The position numbers and the translations under genes are program-made. From assembly GCF_021353295.2 (NCBI RefSeq), contig NZ_CP120635.1, positions 2,497,501 through 2,561,500 on the forward strand: 64,000 nt of DNA, read 5' to 3'. Under the pieces are notes generated by a model. It did not search any database, was not told where the DNA came from, and worked only from the letters and a program-made list of their open reading frames with translations. This DNA comes from Pseudodesulfovibrio thermohalotolerans (GTDB taxonomy: Bacteria; Desulfobacterota; Desulfovibrionia; Desulfovibrionales; Desulfovibrionaceae). Positions 17,502 to 26,405 of the stretch are shown here, in pieces; the stretch's first letter is position 1, and every line of letters begins with the position of its first letter.

Positions 17502-20500
17502 ATGAAATGTGACCGCCGAAGATTTTTGAAGCTCACTGCCTCTTCGGCAGCGTGTCTCTCCCTGGCTCAGATCGGGGTCGTCCTGACACCGATAAAGAGC
17601 TACGCCGCCAGTCTGAAGATCGACGGAGCAAAGGAGGTCCTGACCGTTTGTCCGTTCTGCTCGGTGAGCTGTTTCGCCATCGGGTACGTCAAGAACGGCA
17701 AACTGGTCAGCGTCGAAGGCGACCCGGACTACCCCATCAACGAGGGTTCCCTGTGCGCCAAGGGCGCGGCCATGTTCTCCATGACCACGTCCCATCACCG
17801 GGTCCAGAAGCCCATGTACCGCGCTCCCTACAGCAACAAGTGGGAAGAGAAGAGCTGGGACTGGATGATCGACCGCATCGCCCGCAAGGTGAAGGACACC
17901 CGCGACAAGCAGTTCGTGGCCAAGAACGCGGCCGGGAACCAGGTCAACCGGCTCGAATCCATGTTCCTCATGGGCACGTCCCACGCCAGCAACGAGGAGT
18001 GTGCTCTGACGCACCAGTTCGCGCGCGGCCTAGGCGTGGTCCACATGGACCACCAGGCCCGCGTCTGCCACAGCTCCACCGTGGCCGCCCTGGGCGAGAG
18101 TTTCGGTCGCGGGGCCATGACCAACCACTGGATCGACATCAAGAACGCCGACTCCATCCTGATCATGGGCAGCAACGCCGCCGAGCACCATCCCATCTCC
18201 TTCAAGTGGGTACTCCGGGCCAAGGACAAGGGCGCGACCGTCATGCACGTTGACCCGAAGTTCTCCCGCACCTCGGCCCGCGCCGACTTCCACGTCCCCT
18301 TGCGTTCGGGCACGGACATCGCCTTCCTCGGCGGCATGATCAAGTACATCATCGACAACGAGAAGTATTTCAAGGAGTACGTGGTAGAATACACCAACGC
18401 CTCGATCCTCGTGGGCAAGGACTTCGATTTCAACGACGGCCTCTTCTCCGGCTATGATCCCAAGACCCGCACCTACGACAAAACCAAGTGGGCCCTGGAA
18501 TTCGGAGCCGACGGCGTTCCCAAGCGCGACAAGACCCTCAAGGACCCGCGCTGCGTGTTCCAGCTCCTGAAGAAGCACTACTCCCGCTATTCCCTGGACA
18601 AGGTCTCGGCCACCACCGGCGTGCCCGAGGAAACCCTGCTCAAGGTCTACAAGACCTACACCGCTACCGGCACTGGCGCCAAGGCCGGGACCATCCTCTA
18701 CGCCCTGGGCTGGACCCAGCACACCGTGGGCGTGCAGAATATCCGCACCTCCGGCATCATCCAGCTGCTGCTGGGCAACATCGGCATCGCGGGCGGCGGC
18801 ATCAACGCCCTGCGCGGCGAGCCCAACGTCCAGGGGTCCACGGACCACGCCCTGCTCTACCACATCCTGCCCGGCTACATGGCCATGCCGCAGGACAACT
18901 GGGGCACCTACGAGGCATACAACAAGGCCAACACCCCGGTCAGCAAGGACCCGCAGTCCGCCAACTGGTGGCAGCACAAGCCCAAGTACTTCGCCTCCCT
19001 GCTCAAGGGCTGGTTCGGCGACAACGCCACCAGCGGCAACGGCTTTTGCTACGAGCTGCTGCCCAAGATCGACAAGGGCGGCGACTACTCCTACCTGTTC
19101 ATGTTCGACCGCATGTACCGGGGCGAGATGACCGGCGGCTTCTTCATGGGCCTCAACCCCATGAACAGCGTCCCCAACACCCACAAAATCCGCAAGGCCA
19201 TGGACAACCTGGAATGGGTCGTCTGCGCCGAGCTACACAACTCCGAGACCACCGACAACTGGCACCGCCCCGACGTGGACCCGAAGACGGTCAAGACCGA
19301 GTTCTTCCTCCTGCCTTCCGCCCACCGCTTGGAAAAGAGCGGCTCCGTGACCAACTCCGGCCGCTGGCTGCTGTGGCACGGCCAGGCCGTCCCGCCCCAG
19401 TACGAGGCGCGGCCCTTCGCCGAGATGTACATCCCGATCATGAACAAGGTCCGCGAACTCTATGCCAAGGAAGGCGGCACCTTCCCCGATCCCGTGCTCA
19501 AGCTCGACTGGCCCGACAAGTTCGATCCCGAGGACCTGTGCCAGAGGATCAACGGTCGGTTCACCCGTGACACCAAGGTCGGCGGCAAGACCTACAGGAA
19601 GGGCGACCAAGTCCCGTCCTTCACCGCGCTGGGCGACGACGGCTCCACCTCCAGCCTGAACTGGCTCTACGCCGGAAGCTGGACCGAGGAAGAGGGCAAC
19701 AAGTGTCTGCGCCGCGACCCGAAGCAAACTCCCATGCAGGCCAAGATCGGCCTGTTCCCCAACTGGTCCTGGTGCTGGCCCGTCAACCGCCGCATCCTCT
19801 ACAACCGCGCCTCCGTGGACCTGAACGGCAAGCCCTTCAACCCGGAAAAGGCGGTCATCGAGTGGAAGGACGGCAAGTGGGTCGGCGACATCCCCGACGG
19901 CGGATGGCCGCCCCTGGCCACCGGCAAGGGCAAGTACCCCTTCATCATGCACACGCACGGCCTGGGGCACCTGTTCGGTCCCGGTCGCGAGGACGGTCCT
20001 TTCCCGGAACACTATGAACCGGCGGAGACCCCGGTGGACAGCAACCTGTTCTCCAAGCATCTGAACAGCCCGGTGTACAAGTTCACCACCAGCGACATGG
20101 ACATCCTGGCCAAGCCGGCGGACCCCAAGTATCCCATCGTGCTGACCACCTATAGCCTGACCGAGCACTGGTGCGGCGGCGGCGAGACCCGCAACGTCCC
20201 CAACCTGCTCGAAGCGGAGCCGCAACTCTACGTCGAAATGAGCCACGAACTGGCCAAGGAGAAGGGCATCAAAAACGGCGAGGTGATTATCGTGGAGTCC
20301 ATCCGGGGTCAGGTCGAGGCCGTAGCCATGGTCACTATCCGCATGCGCCCGCTCAAGGTGCACGGTCGCATCATCCACGAGATCGGCATGCCCTACTGCT
20401 TCGGCTGGACCACTCCGGGCAGCGGCGACTCCACCAACAGGCTCACGCCGTCGGTGGGCGATCCCAACACCACCATCCCGGAGTACAAGGCGAGCTGCGT

Positions 20501-20546
20501 GAACATCCGCAAGGCGGCCAAGATCACCGAACTGGCCACCCCCTAA
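17502..20546 (+). CDS. fdhA: Formate dehydrogenase catalytic subunit, cysteine form, Tat-exported
   Basis: The catalytic subunit of a periplasmic formate dehydrogenase: formate to CO2 at a bis-pyranopterin-guanine-dinucleotide Mo or W centre. The 1014 residues begin with a Tat signal (DRRRFLKLTASSAA), then an Fe4S4 motif C50-x2-C53-x3-C57...C85. The metal ligand is Cys189 in HQARVCHSSTVAALGES (codon TGC at 18066-18068), followed by the expected His190. Desulfovibrio relatives usually have selenocysteine (TGA) there. The Mo/W-cofactor-binding C-terminal domain is complete. Followed after 15 bases by fdhB. A clear ribosome site precedes the ATG. Confidence 0.95.
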   Translation: MKCDRRRFLKLTASSAACLSLAQIGVVLTPIKSYAASLKIDGAKEVLTVCPFCSVSCFAIGYVKNGKLVSVEGDPDYPINEGSLCAKGAAMFSMTTSHHRVQKPMYRAPYSNKWEEKSWDWMIDRIARKVKDTRDKQFVAKNAAGNQVNRLESMFLMGTSHASNEECALTHQFARGLGVVHMDHQARVCHSSTVAALGESFGRGAMTNHWIDIKNADSILIMGSNAAEHHPISFKWVLRAKDKGATVMHVDPKFSRTSARADFHVPLRSGTDIAFLGGMIKYIIDNEKYFKEYVVEYTNASILVGKDFDFNDGLFSGYDPKTRTYDKTKWALEFGADGVPKRDKTLKDPRCVFQLLKKHYSRYSLDKVSATTGVPEETLLKVYKTYTATGTGAKAGTILYALGWTQHTVGVQNIRTSGIIQLLLGNIGIAGGGINALRGEPNVQGSTDHALLYHILPGYMAMPQDNWGTYEAYNKANTPVSKDPQSANWWQHKPKYFASLLKGWFGDNATSGNGFCYELLPKIDKGGDYSYLFMFDRMYRGEMTGGFFMGLNPMNSVPNTHKIRKAMDNLEWVVCAELHNSETTDNWHRPDVDPKTVKTEFFLLPSAHRLEKSGSVTNSGRWLLWHGQAVPPQYEARPFAEMYIPIMNKVRELYAKEGGTFPDPVLKLDWPDKFDPEDLCQRINGRFTRDTKVGGKTYRKGDQVPSFTALGDDGSTSSLNWLYAGSWTEEEGNKCLRRDPKQTPMQAKIGLFPNWSWCWPVNRRILYNRASVDLNGKPFNPEKAVIEWKDGKWVGDIPDGGWPPLATGKGKYPFIMHTHGLGHLFGPGREDGPFPEHYEPAETPVDSNLFSKHLNSPVYKFTTSDMDILAKPADPKYPIVLTTYSLTEHWCGGGETRNVPNLLEAEPQLYVEMSHELAKEKGIKNGEVIIVESIRGQVEAVAMVTIRMRPLKVHGRIIHEIGMPYCFGWTTPGSGDSTNRLTPSVGDPNTTIPEYKASCVNIRKAAKITELATP

Positions 20547-20561
20547 GGAAAGGAGACCGTC

Positions 20562-21296
20562 ATGACCAAATCCATACTGATCGACACCTCCCGCTGCACG
20601 GCGTGCCGCGGATGTCAGATCGCCTGCAAGGAATGGAACGAGCTTCCGGCCAACAAGACCTACCAGGTCGGCTGGGGAAGCCACCAGAACCCCAAGGACC
20701 TCAATCCCAACAACTACAAGCTCGTCCGCTTCAGCGAGAACCTGGACAACGGCGTGGTCCGCTGGAACTTCTTCCCGGACCAGTGCCGCCATTGCGAGGT
20801 CCCGCCCTGCAAGGAAGTGGGCGACGTGTACCTTGAGGAGGCCATCGTCAAGGATGAAAAGACCGGCGCGGTGATCTTCACCGAACAGACCGCGAAGTTC
20901 TCCGCCGACGAGGCCGAGCAGGTGCGTGAGGCGTGCCCCTACGACATCCCCCGGCGCAACGACAAGACCGGCCTGATGTCCAAGTGCACCATGTGCAACG
21001 AGCGCATCCATGCGGGCATGCCCCCGGCCTGCGTCAAGTCCTGCCCCACCGGGGCCATGAACTTCGGCGACCGCGCGGACATGCTCAAGCTGGGTGAACA
21101 GCGGCTCGCCGTCCTCAAGAAGAAATGGCCCGCCGCGATGCTCGCCGATCCCGAAGACGTCAACGTCATATTCCTGCTGATCGACAAGCCCGAGCACTAC
21201 CACACCAAGGCCGTGGCCCAAGCCGGGACCGGCCCCATGTCCAAACAGCAATTCCTGGCAACACTGGCCCGTCCTTTCCGGGCCATGAAAGGCTAG
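20562..21296 (+). CDS. fdhB: Formate dehydrogenase iron-sulfur subunit
   Basis: The electron-transfer subunit paired with FdhA, 244 residues, without its own signal peptide; it should be carried through the Tat system by FdhA. Ferredoxin-type cysteine clusters: CTACRGCQIAC at 12-22, CRHCEVPPC, and CTMCNERI...CVKSCPTGAM, with EACPYDIPRR between. There is no C-terminal membrane anchor and no cytochrome subunit gene follows, so the enzyme is probably a soluble periplasmic FdhAB dimer passing electrons to cytochrome c3, as known for Desulfovibrio FdhAB. It starts 15 bases after fdhA with AAGGAG upstream. Confidence 0.94.
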   Translation: MTKSILIDTSRCTACRGCQIACKEWNELPANKTYQVGWGSHQNPKDLNPNNYKLVRFSENLDNGVVRWNFFPDQCRHCEVPPCKEVGDVYLEEAIVKDEKTGAVIFTEQTAKFSADEAEQVREACPYDIPRRNDKTGLMSKCTMCNERIHAGMPPACVKSCPTGAMNFGDRADMLKLGEQRLAVLKKKWPAAMLADPEDVNVIFLLIDKPEHYHTKAVAQAGTGPMSKQQFLATLARPFRAMKG

Positions 21297-21365
21297 ACAC
21301 CTCTCAACCTCCCTCTCCAGGCGGGGCGCTCCGCGCCCCGCCCAAGGAAAGAGCCCGGAGCGACC

Positions 21366-22280
21366 ATGACCCTGACACCTACCCTGGCAAGAATAGAATC
21401 CACCGTCGAAGGCATCCGCTCGCGAGACGCCGCCTACCACCCGCTGACGGAACGGTTCGGACCGCTTTTCATCATGAAGGAGCGCGTCCGTGAAGCATCG
21501 CGCAACGCCGGGCTCCTCGTCCCGGACATCGACGAGGCGCGGCTGACGGACGGCGTTCCCGTCCTGGCCGGACTAGACCTCGCGTCGTGGAGCGAGGCTC
21601 TGGCCGACGCCGCAAGGCTCCTGCTGCCCGTGATCATTGAGACCCTGGCCCTTGCCCCGGACAATGGCGAGCGGCTGCGCAAGCTGCTCCTGGCACCCGG
21701 AAAAACGACGAAGCTCCTCCGGTCCCGCCTGGACGGCGGCCCGGACCGGCTGGTCGATCCCGCGACCGCCGCCGGGATAACCCCCGCTGCGGCGCTGCCC
21801 TTTGCGGTGGACGCAGCCGGAGGCCCGGTCCTCGCCTGCCTGGCCGAATCCGTGACTGCAAAACTGGCCGGGGTCACCTGGGAGCGTGGCTTCTGCCCGG
21901 TCTGCGGCTGTGCCCCGTCCATCGCCCAACTCGCCCAACCGGACAGCGGACAGTCCGAGTACCTGGTGGGCGGTGGCGGCAAGAAATTTTTGCACTGTTC
22001 CCTATGCGGACACGACTGGCACTTCAGCCGAACCGCCTGCGCGGCCTGCGGCAACGAGGACGACAAGGCGCGCGAGCTGCTCTTCGTCGACGGAGCCAGG
22101 CACGAACGGATCGAGGCCTGCCGCGCCTGCGGCAGCTACATGCTCTGCGTGGACCTGCGCGAATACGCCGCACGGCCCGACCCGGACGTTCTCCAGGTGG
22201 GGTTGATTCACCTAGACATCCTCGCTCGGAAACAAGCCCTGACCCCGCTTGCCTACACCCTCTGGAACACCCTTACCTAG
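21366..22280 (+). CDS. fdhE: Formate dehydrogenase accessory protein FdhE
   Basis: FdhE-family proteins assist formate dehydrogenase maturation in the cytoplasm, probably acting on the unfolded catalytic subunit before Tat export. The 304-residue protein has the family's rubredoxin-like CxxC pairs: GFCPVCGCAPS, HCSLCGHDWHF, CAACGNED and CRACGSYMLCVD. It lies 69 bases after fdhB and nine bases before fdhD, so the four genes form one cassette. The start ATG is preceded by GAGCGACC, a weak ribosome site; no better start is seen. Confidence 0.9.
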   Translation: MTLTPTLARIESTVEGIRSRDAAYHPLTERFGPLFIMKERVREASRNAGLLVPDIDEARLTDGVPVLAGLDLASWSEALADAARLLLPVIIETLALAPDNGERLRKLLLAPGKTTKLLRSRLDGGPDRLVDPATAAGITPAAALPFAVDAAGGPVLACLAESVTAKLAGVTWERGFCPVCGCAPSIAQLAQPDSGQSEYLVGGGGKKFLHCSLCGHDWHFSRTACAACGNEDDKARELLFVDGARHERIEACRACGSYMLCVDLREYAARPDPDVLQVGLIHLDILARKQALTPLAYTLWNTLT

Positions 22281-22288
22281 GCGGCCCC

Positions 22289-23071
22289 ATGACCACTTCG
22301 CTCCTGCGCATCCCGACCGTTCCCCTCTCCCCCCTGCCCGAACCGGCTCCGGTCGGTGCCACGTCCCGAGAATGTACGGTCCCTCTCCTGCGAATGCGGG
22401 AGGGGGCTCTGGCGGACGGCGAGGACACCATCGCCGTGGAGGCCGACCTCCTGGTGCGGACCGGGGATCATCCCGCAACGGTCCTCTCCAGGACCCCGGG
22501 CGACGACCTGAACCTAGTCATCGGCTACCTCTTCTGCGAAGGCCGGATCAGATCGGCGGCGGAAGTGGAACGGATCGCGTTCACCTACGGCTCGCCCGCC
22601 GAAGTGGAGGTAATACTGTGCAAGCCGGACCCCGCGCCCCTGACCGCCGAGCGTCCCCCCATGCGAATCGCCCCCGGGCTGCTGTTCAAACTGAAGGAAC
22701 TCTTCGAGTGCAGGCAGAACCTCTTCCGCAACACCGGCTCGACCCACGCGGCCGCGCTCTTCAGCGCGGACGGCGCGCTGCTCGCCTACGGCGAGGACGT
22801 CGGGCGGCACAACGCCTTTGACAAGGCCATCGGACGGGCGCTCCTGGAAGGGACCCTCGGATCGGCGGCCATCGGCATGCTCTCGTCGCGCATCGCCCTG
22901 GCCATGGCGGCCAAGGCCGCTGCCGCGCGCCTCCCGGTGCTCTGCGGCTTCTCTGCGGCCACCAGTTCGGGTGTGGACGTGGCCAAAGAGCACGGCATCA
23001 CCCTTGTGGGCCGCCTCCGGGGCAAATCCTTTGACATCTACGCCAACCACTGGCGTCTCGGGAACAAATAG
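22289..23071 (+). CDS. fdhD: FdhD, sulfurtransferase for formate dehydrogenase
   Basis: FdhD passes sulfur from the cysteine desulfurase IscS to the molybdenum cofactor of formate dehydrogenase, which is needed for activity. The 260 residues show DDLNLVIGYLFCEGRI, a cysteine in LFECRQNLF, GSTHAAALF, then EDVGRHNAFDKAIG and AATSSGVDVAKEHGITL, all family landmarks. The loop that often holds CxxC has only one cysteine here. ATG 22289 lies nine bases after the fdhE stop; the frame is open further upstream but only overlaps fdhE. Confidence 0.92.
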   Translation: MTTSLLRIPTVPLSPLPEPAPVGATSRECTVPLLRMREGALADGEDTIAVEADLLVRTGDHPATVLSRTPGDDLNLVIGYLFCEGRIRSAAEVERIAFTYGSPAEVEVILCKPDPAPLTAERPPMRIAPGLLFKLKELFECRQNLFRNTGSTHAAALFSADGALLAYGEDVGRHNAFDKAIGRALLEGTLGSAAIGMLSSRIALAMAAKAAAARLPVLCGFSAATSSGVDVAKEHGITLVGRLRGKSFDIYANHWRLGNK

Positions 23072-23080
23072 GCTCTGGTT

Positions 23081-23246
23081 GACAGGAATTCTCTGCCCGT
23101 GGACATGTTCGAGCACGTGGGCCAGAAAAACTACCGCACCTTCATGGAGACCATGACCCGCTGCCTGAAATCGGACAGCCTGCTCCTGCTCCACACCATC
23201 GGCAGCAACACGACCAGCCCCGAGATCGCCCCCGGGATCAGCAAGT
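23081..23246 (+). pseudogene. Fragment of cyclopropane-fatty-acyl-phospholipid synthase
   Basis: About 55 codons read VDMFEHVGQKNYRTFMETM and LLLLHTIGSNTTSP, the SAM-dependent core of CFA synthases (usual form SVGMFEHVGPKNY). Nothing of the rest of the gene is present; it ends at the remnant of an IS200-type left end. Confidence 0.75.
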
Positions 23247-23288
23247 CAAAGTTTGTCGGTCCTCCGGCAAAGCCGGACGGGTTCTCAG
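23244..23288. mobile_element. Solo left end of an IS200/IS605-type element
   Basis: About 42 bases match the left end of the element at 16411-16452, including the hairpin CCGGC-AAA-GCCGG (23264-23276) and the flanking TTTGT and GGTTCTCA. No transposase remains. Confidence 0.6.
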
Positions 23289-23335
23289 GGGCCTAAGGGG
23301 GTATTCCTACAGGCCACCCGCCCCTTACCTCAACC

Positions 23336-23356
23336 GGGTCAAAATGGTAGGTCAAT
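23336..23356 (+). promoter_or_regulatory. Right-end recombinase arm site of element A (phased GGTCAA repeats)
   Basis: GGGTCAAA at 23336 and AGGTCAAT at 23349, 13 bases apart. The same pair at the same spacing lies at the right end of element B (46665, 46678). Confidence 0.5.
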
Positions 23357-23441
23357 CAAAAATCAGGAAGGACACACCTGAACAGAATAGACAAATAAAA
23401 TCAGCATATTGCCGCACAATCGAGGAACCAGGACTACCGAA

Positions 23442-23458
23442 TCTTCTCTTCGGCACCA
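23442..23458 (+). repeat. Attachment core, copy 2 (junction of elements A and B)
   Basis: Identical 17 bases to the tRNA-Leu end at 13442, exactly 10000 bases downstream. It is followed by a copy of the tRNA terminator, ending near 23504. Confidence 0.85.
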
Positions 23459-23546
23459 GAATGAAACAAGGGTTGCGGCTAAATAGCTGCAACCCTTTTT
23501 CTATTTTATCCGGCAAGTTACGTGATGGTCTTCTTTTCGGCGTGAT

Positions 23547-23578
23547 TTGACCCCAAGGGGTCAAAGTGATGGGTCAAA
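23547..23578 (+). promoter_or_regulatory. Left-end recombinase arm site of element B
   Basis: A perfect 9-bp inverted repeat TTTGACCCC-AA-GGGGTCAAA (23547-23566) overlaps a direct pair GGGTCAAA at 23558 and 23571, 13 bases apart. Element A has a related TTTGACCC-N4-GGGTCAAA just before its recombinase. Probable binding sites for the recombinase or an excision factor. Confidence 0.5.
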
Positions 23579-23611
23579 GTACCCGGAATCGTCTACCGCC
23601 GGAGACGTCAC

Positions 23612-25297
23612 ATGCCGCAAATCGCACGTTCCCCGAACCACCTTTACCGGAAGGGCTCAATCTATTACTTTCGCCACGTCATCCCGCACGACCTGCGGGA
23701 CTCGTTGGGCCGCTCCGAAGTCAGGATGTCTCTCCAGACTGGCTACCTGGCCGAGGCAAGGCCCAAGGCCCGAATATTGGCCTCGGGCGTAAAACGAATA
23801 CTGACCAAGATGAGGAACGGTGAACTCCCCATGGATGATTTCGACCAGATAAAAGTCTTCATGAACGACTGGCTCAAGCGTTTCCTGAAAGAAAATGAAC
23901 ACATTGCCATCAAAAAGCTCACACCGCCCAGCCCCCACACGCAATACGTGCCGGGAGATACCGAAAGGATTATCGAAACACTCAAGTCCCTGATGGTGTC
24001 CAAAGACTACGCTACCATGCGGAAATACACGATCATGGCGGCTGAAGACGGGGCTTTCGGCCCACCAGACTCGCTCCCCCTGTCCGATGAGTTCGCGCAC
24101 GAATTCATCAAAACCCTTATCGCCTACTATCGCATCATCAGCCACCGAGCCGAAGGCGATTACACCTTTGAAAAATCCATTCTGCCGCCCGAATCAGTCG
24201 CTCCGCAGCCGACACAGAAACCCAAGTCCCAAATCCTGCTTTCCGAAGCCCTGGAACGCTACAAGGCGGACAGGATCGCTGCCAAGCGCTGGAGCGAGGG
24301 CAGTGCCAAGGACATCCTATCCACGCTCAACAGCCTGACCGACATCCTCGGGGACATTCCGGTGGATGAAGTGGACCGACAGGCAGTGCGCTATGTACGG
24401 GATACTCTGCTCCAGCTCCCCCGATTTCGAAATAGCAAACGATTCAAGGGCAAGACCATCCAAGAAATGGTCGCCCTTGAACCAGACAATACCGTTGCCG
24501 TCAGCACCGTGAATAACAACCTGACCAACATCTCATCATTTTTGACGTGGTGCGAGGATGAGCAGCTTATTCCCACCAACCCCGCTCACCGTCTGAAAAT
24601 CAAAGAAGAAAAGCCGGAAACGGAACACCGATCCCCGTACACGACCAAAGACTTGGAAAACATCTTCAACGCTCCTCAATATGTTGACGACACATTCCTG
24701 CACCCGTCCGACTTCTGGTGCCCTATTCTTTCCCTTTTCACGGGCGCACGGCGTGAGGAGGTATGCCAACTCCACGTTGAAGATGTCCGACAGGAGGAAG
24801 GGGTGTGGGTCTTGGATGTCAACAAGGAAAAGAATGTTCATGGGTTCGCCAACAAGAAGCTGAAAAACCCAAGCGCCAAGCGGCTCCTCCCGCTTCATCC
24901 TTTCCTCGTTGAAACACTGCGCTTCCCGGAATTTGCCCAACAACAGGCCCAAAAAGGACACCTGCGTATCTTTCCCGAACTCGTCAAGATCAACACGAAC
25001 TACGGACACAAACTCGGCGAAAGGTTCAGTGAATTCAGGAAAACCATCGAACTTGAGGAAGCAGAAGGGGTCAAGGATTTTCACAGCTTGCGGCACACGT
25101 TCTCCAACTTCTTCAAGCAGAAGAAGATGCAGGACGACCCGTTCGAACAGACCTTTGGCCACAAGCTCAAGAAGATGTCCGCCGAAAGATATGGAGGGCG
25201 TTTCCCGGCCTCCATGTGCTTCGAGGAGGTCATAGCCCACCTCGACTACGGGGTGGACCTGTCTCATCTGGTAAAATCGGAATACGTTCCCAAGTAG
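23612..25297 (+). CDS. Tyrosine recombinase (integrase) of element B, intact
   Basis: A 561-residue phage-type integrase. The N-terminus (NHLYRKGSIYYFRHVIPHDL) is the short arm-binding module common in large island integrases. After a SAM-like core-binding domain at about 215-325 comes the catalytic domain with Arg in FTGARREEVCQLH, HSLRHTFSNFF, FGHKL and the nucleophile in SAERYGG. All key residues are present. It lies next to the left attachment core and reads inward. Element A has a broken near-copy, so this gene may serve both elements. GGAG lies 10 bases before the ATG. Confidence 0.92.
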   Translation: MPQIARSPNHLYRKGSIYYFRHVIPHDLRDSLGRSEVRMSLQTGYLAEARPKARILASGVKRILTKMRNGELPMDDFDQIKVFMNDWLKRFLKENEHIAIKKLTPPSPHTQYVPGDTERIIETLKSLMVSKDYATMRKYTIMAAEDGAFGPPDSLPLSDEFAHEFIKTLIAYYRIISHRAEGDYTFEKSILPPESVAPQPTQKPKSQILLSEALERYKADRIAAKRWSEGSAKDILSTLNSLTDILGDIPVDEVDRQAVRYVRDTLLQLPRFRNSKRFKGKTIQEMVALEPDNTVAVSTVNNNLTNISSFLTWCEDEQLIPTNPAHRLKIKEEKPETEHRSPYTTKDLENIFNAPQYVDDTFLHPSDFWCPILSLFTGARREEVCQLHVEDVRQEEGVWVLDVNKEKNVHGFANKKLKNPSAKRLLPLHPFLVETLRFPEFAQQQAQKGHLRIFPELVKINTNYGHKLGERFSEFRKTIELEEAEGVKDFHSLRHTFSNFFKQKKMQDDPFEQTFGHKLKKMSAERYGGRFPASMCFEEVIAHLDYGVDLSHLVKSEYVPK

Positions 25298-25321
25298 TGG
25301 CCCTCATTTGGCAATAGTCCT

Positions 25322-25360
25322 TTCCTCCCGTCGGCCCCAAGCCGACGGGAGGAAAGGACG
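25322..25360 (+). terminator. Strong hairpin after the integrase gene
   Basis: A 17-bp perfect stem (CCTTTCCTCCCGTCGGC with its complement) separated by a few bases. A decayed copy is at 15285-15323 in element A. No long T run follows, so termination is likely but not certain. Confidence 0.55.
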
Positions 25361-25409
25361 GTTCCACGGGGAGATAAATCGCCTAGGCGATTTATCTCCC
25401 CGTGGAACC
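25360..25409. repeat. 50-base perfect palindrome between the two convergent recombinase genes
   Basis: Positions 25360-25384 are the exact complement of 25385-25409, with no spacer, centred on CCTAGG. It lies between the hairpin after the integrase and the small terminator of the convergent gene. The matching stretch of element A (about 15324-15350) has lost it. Confidence 0.9.
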
Positions 25410-25427
25410 TCACGCCCAAATGGAAAA

Positions 25428-25449
25428 CCCCGCCGAAGCGGGGTCTTGT
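25428..25449. terminator. Terminator of the convergent recombinase genes
   Basis: ACCCCGC-CGAA-GCGGGGT with short A and T tracts on either side; a copy is present at 15344-15365. Confidence 0.6.
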
Positions 25450-26405
25450 TACTGACTGCTGCCAAGGTAGGCATTGGACACGTCCCGCCTTCCTGCGGAA
25501 TGTCCTGCGGTCACTTCGATTTCGTCACGGGCTTCGGCATCGAGCCGAGGCCATTCTTCCCCTGCCGCGTTGTGGGCGGCCTGTTGAAAGGCTTCCACTG
25601 AAGGGTACTGATTAGGCGGCTGAAAGCCGGTGTGTTCGGCGTACATCCGGTGGAACCTTTCATGGCGATTGCTATGCAAAGTCCACCCGCTTTCCTTTTT
25701 GGTGAAACCGCACAACCTGGCCGCATAGGACAGCTTTTCCTGCCACTTATCCCCCATCCCTTCAGGCATAAGGTTGTTGATACCGGGCCTGTCGGATTGG
25801 CTGACATAGGACAGAGCTCGCTCAAGAGCTTCCTGCTGCCGATCGGACAGATTGTGCAACGTCCGGGGGCGCCCACCCTTCGGACCATACTGGATGCGAA
25901 GAGTGCGGCCTTCCTTGTCCCAATCGTTGATCAGATCGACTTTTGCCGACTCTTCGCGCCGGAGCCCCAGTTCGTATTGTAGCCGGATCTGGGCGGCGCA
26001 CCGGGGGCCGTGCTCGTATGACGATTCGGCTTCCAGTTTGGCGATCGCCCCCAAGACGAATTCAGGGGCAACCGCCTTGCTGTTAGCGTTGGCAATGGCC
26101 CCGCGCTTCACGCCAAACACATTATTGGTCGGGCTGATGCGGGTGTTGCCGTATGCTTCGCACAGGTGACGGGCTGCCGAAAAAATTTCAGCTATGCGCC
26201 CGTCACCCACGCCCTGTCCTTTCATCTTGGCGGCTACCGCCGCAAAATGCTTGTTGGAAATGTTGGTCCATTTGCGGACCCCAAACCCGGCTTCACGCAC
26301 CCGGCTTGCGAAGGCTTTAGCGTTCTGCCGGATTCTGTGTTGTTTCGAGCGCGGGCCGGACAAGGTTGCCCTGTTCGCGCCCAGTGCCAGACTGATGGAT
26401 TTCAT
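25449..26405 (-). CDS. Second tyrosine recombinase, integrase_1-domain type
   Basis: A 318-residue protein of the short integrase-domain family found in islands and prophages. It has a SAM-like N-terminal domain (about 25-110) and a catalytic part with Arg in LGLRREESAKVD, HSNRHERFH and AGHSAGRRDVSNAYLG, giving R, HxxR, H and Tyr. I place the start at ATG 26405, with GGAGA five bases upstream; an upstream extension in the same frame is low-complexity. Convergent with the integrase. It may be the excision partner or act on another site; this is not known. Confidence 0.85.
   Translation of the reverse strand: MKSISLALGANRATLSGPRSKQHRIRQNAKAFASRVREAGFGVRKWTNISNKHFAAVAAKMKGQGVGDGRIAEIFSAARHLCEAYGNTRISPTNNVFGVKRGAIANANSKAVAPEFVLGAIAKLEAESSYEHGPRCAAQIRLQYELGLRREESAKVDLINDWDKEGRTLRIQYGPKGGRPRTLHNLSDRQQEALERALSYVSQSDRPGINNLMPEGMGDKWQEKLSYAARLCGFTKKESGWTLHSNRHERFHRMYAEHTGFQPPNQYPSVEAFQQAAHNAAGEEWPRLDAEARDEIEVTAGHSAGRRDVSNAYLGSSQ

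Larger units (their letters stand above)
13442..23458 (+). mobile_element. Integrative element A (10.0 kb), formate dehydrogenase island
   Basis: The segment is bounded by direct copies of the tRNA-Leu 3' end, with a tyrosine-recombinase gene next to the left copy as usual for such islands. Its own two recombinase genes are broken, and part of its interior is replaced by an IS200-type element and a chemoreceptor fragment. The fdhABED cassette between 17502 and 23071 is intact. Both ends have the same arm sequences as element B, so A and B belong to one element family inserted in tandem. Confidence 0.8.

Noticed and set aside
18060..18075. Possible selenocysteine codon in fdhA
   Set aside because: The codon is TGC, the frame has no internal TGA and no SECIS is needed.
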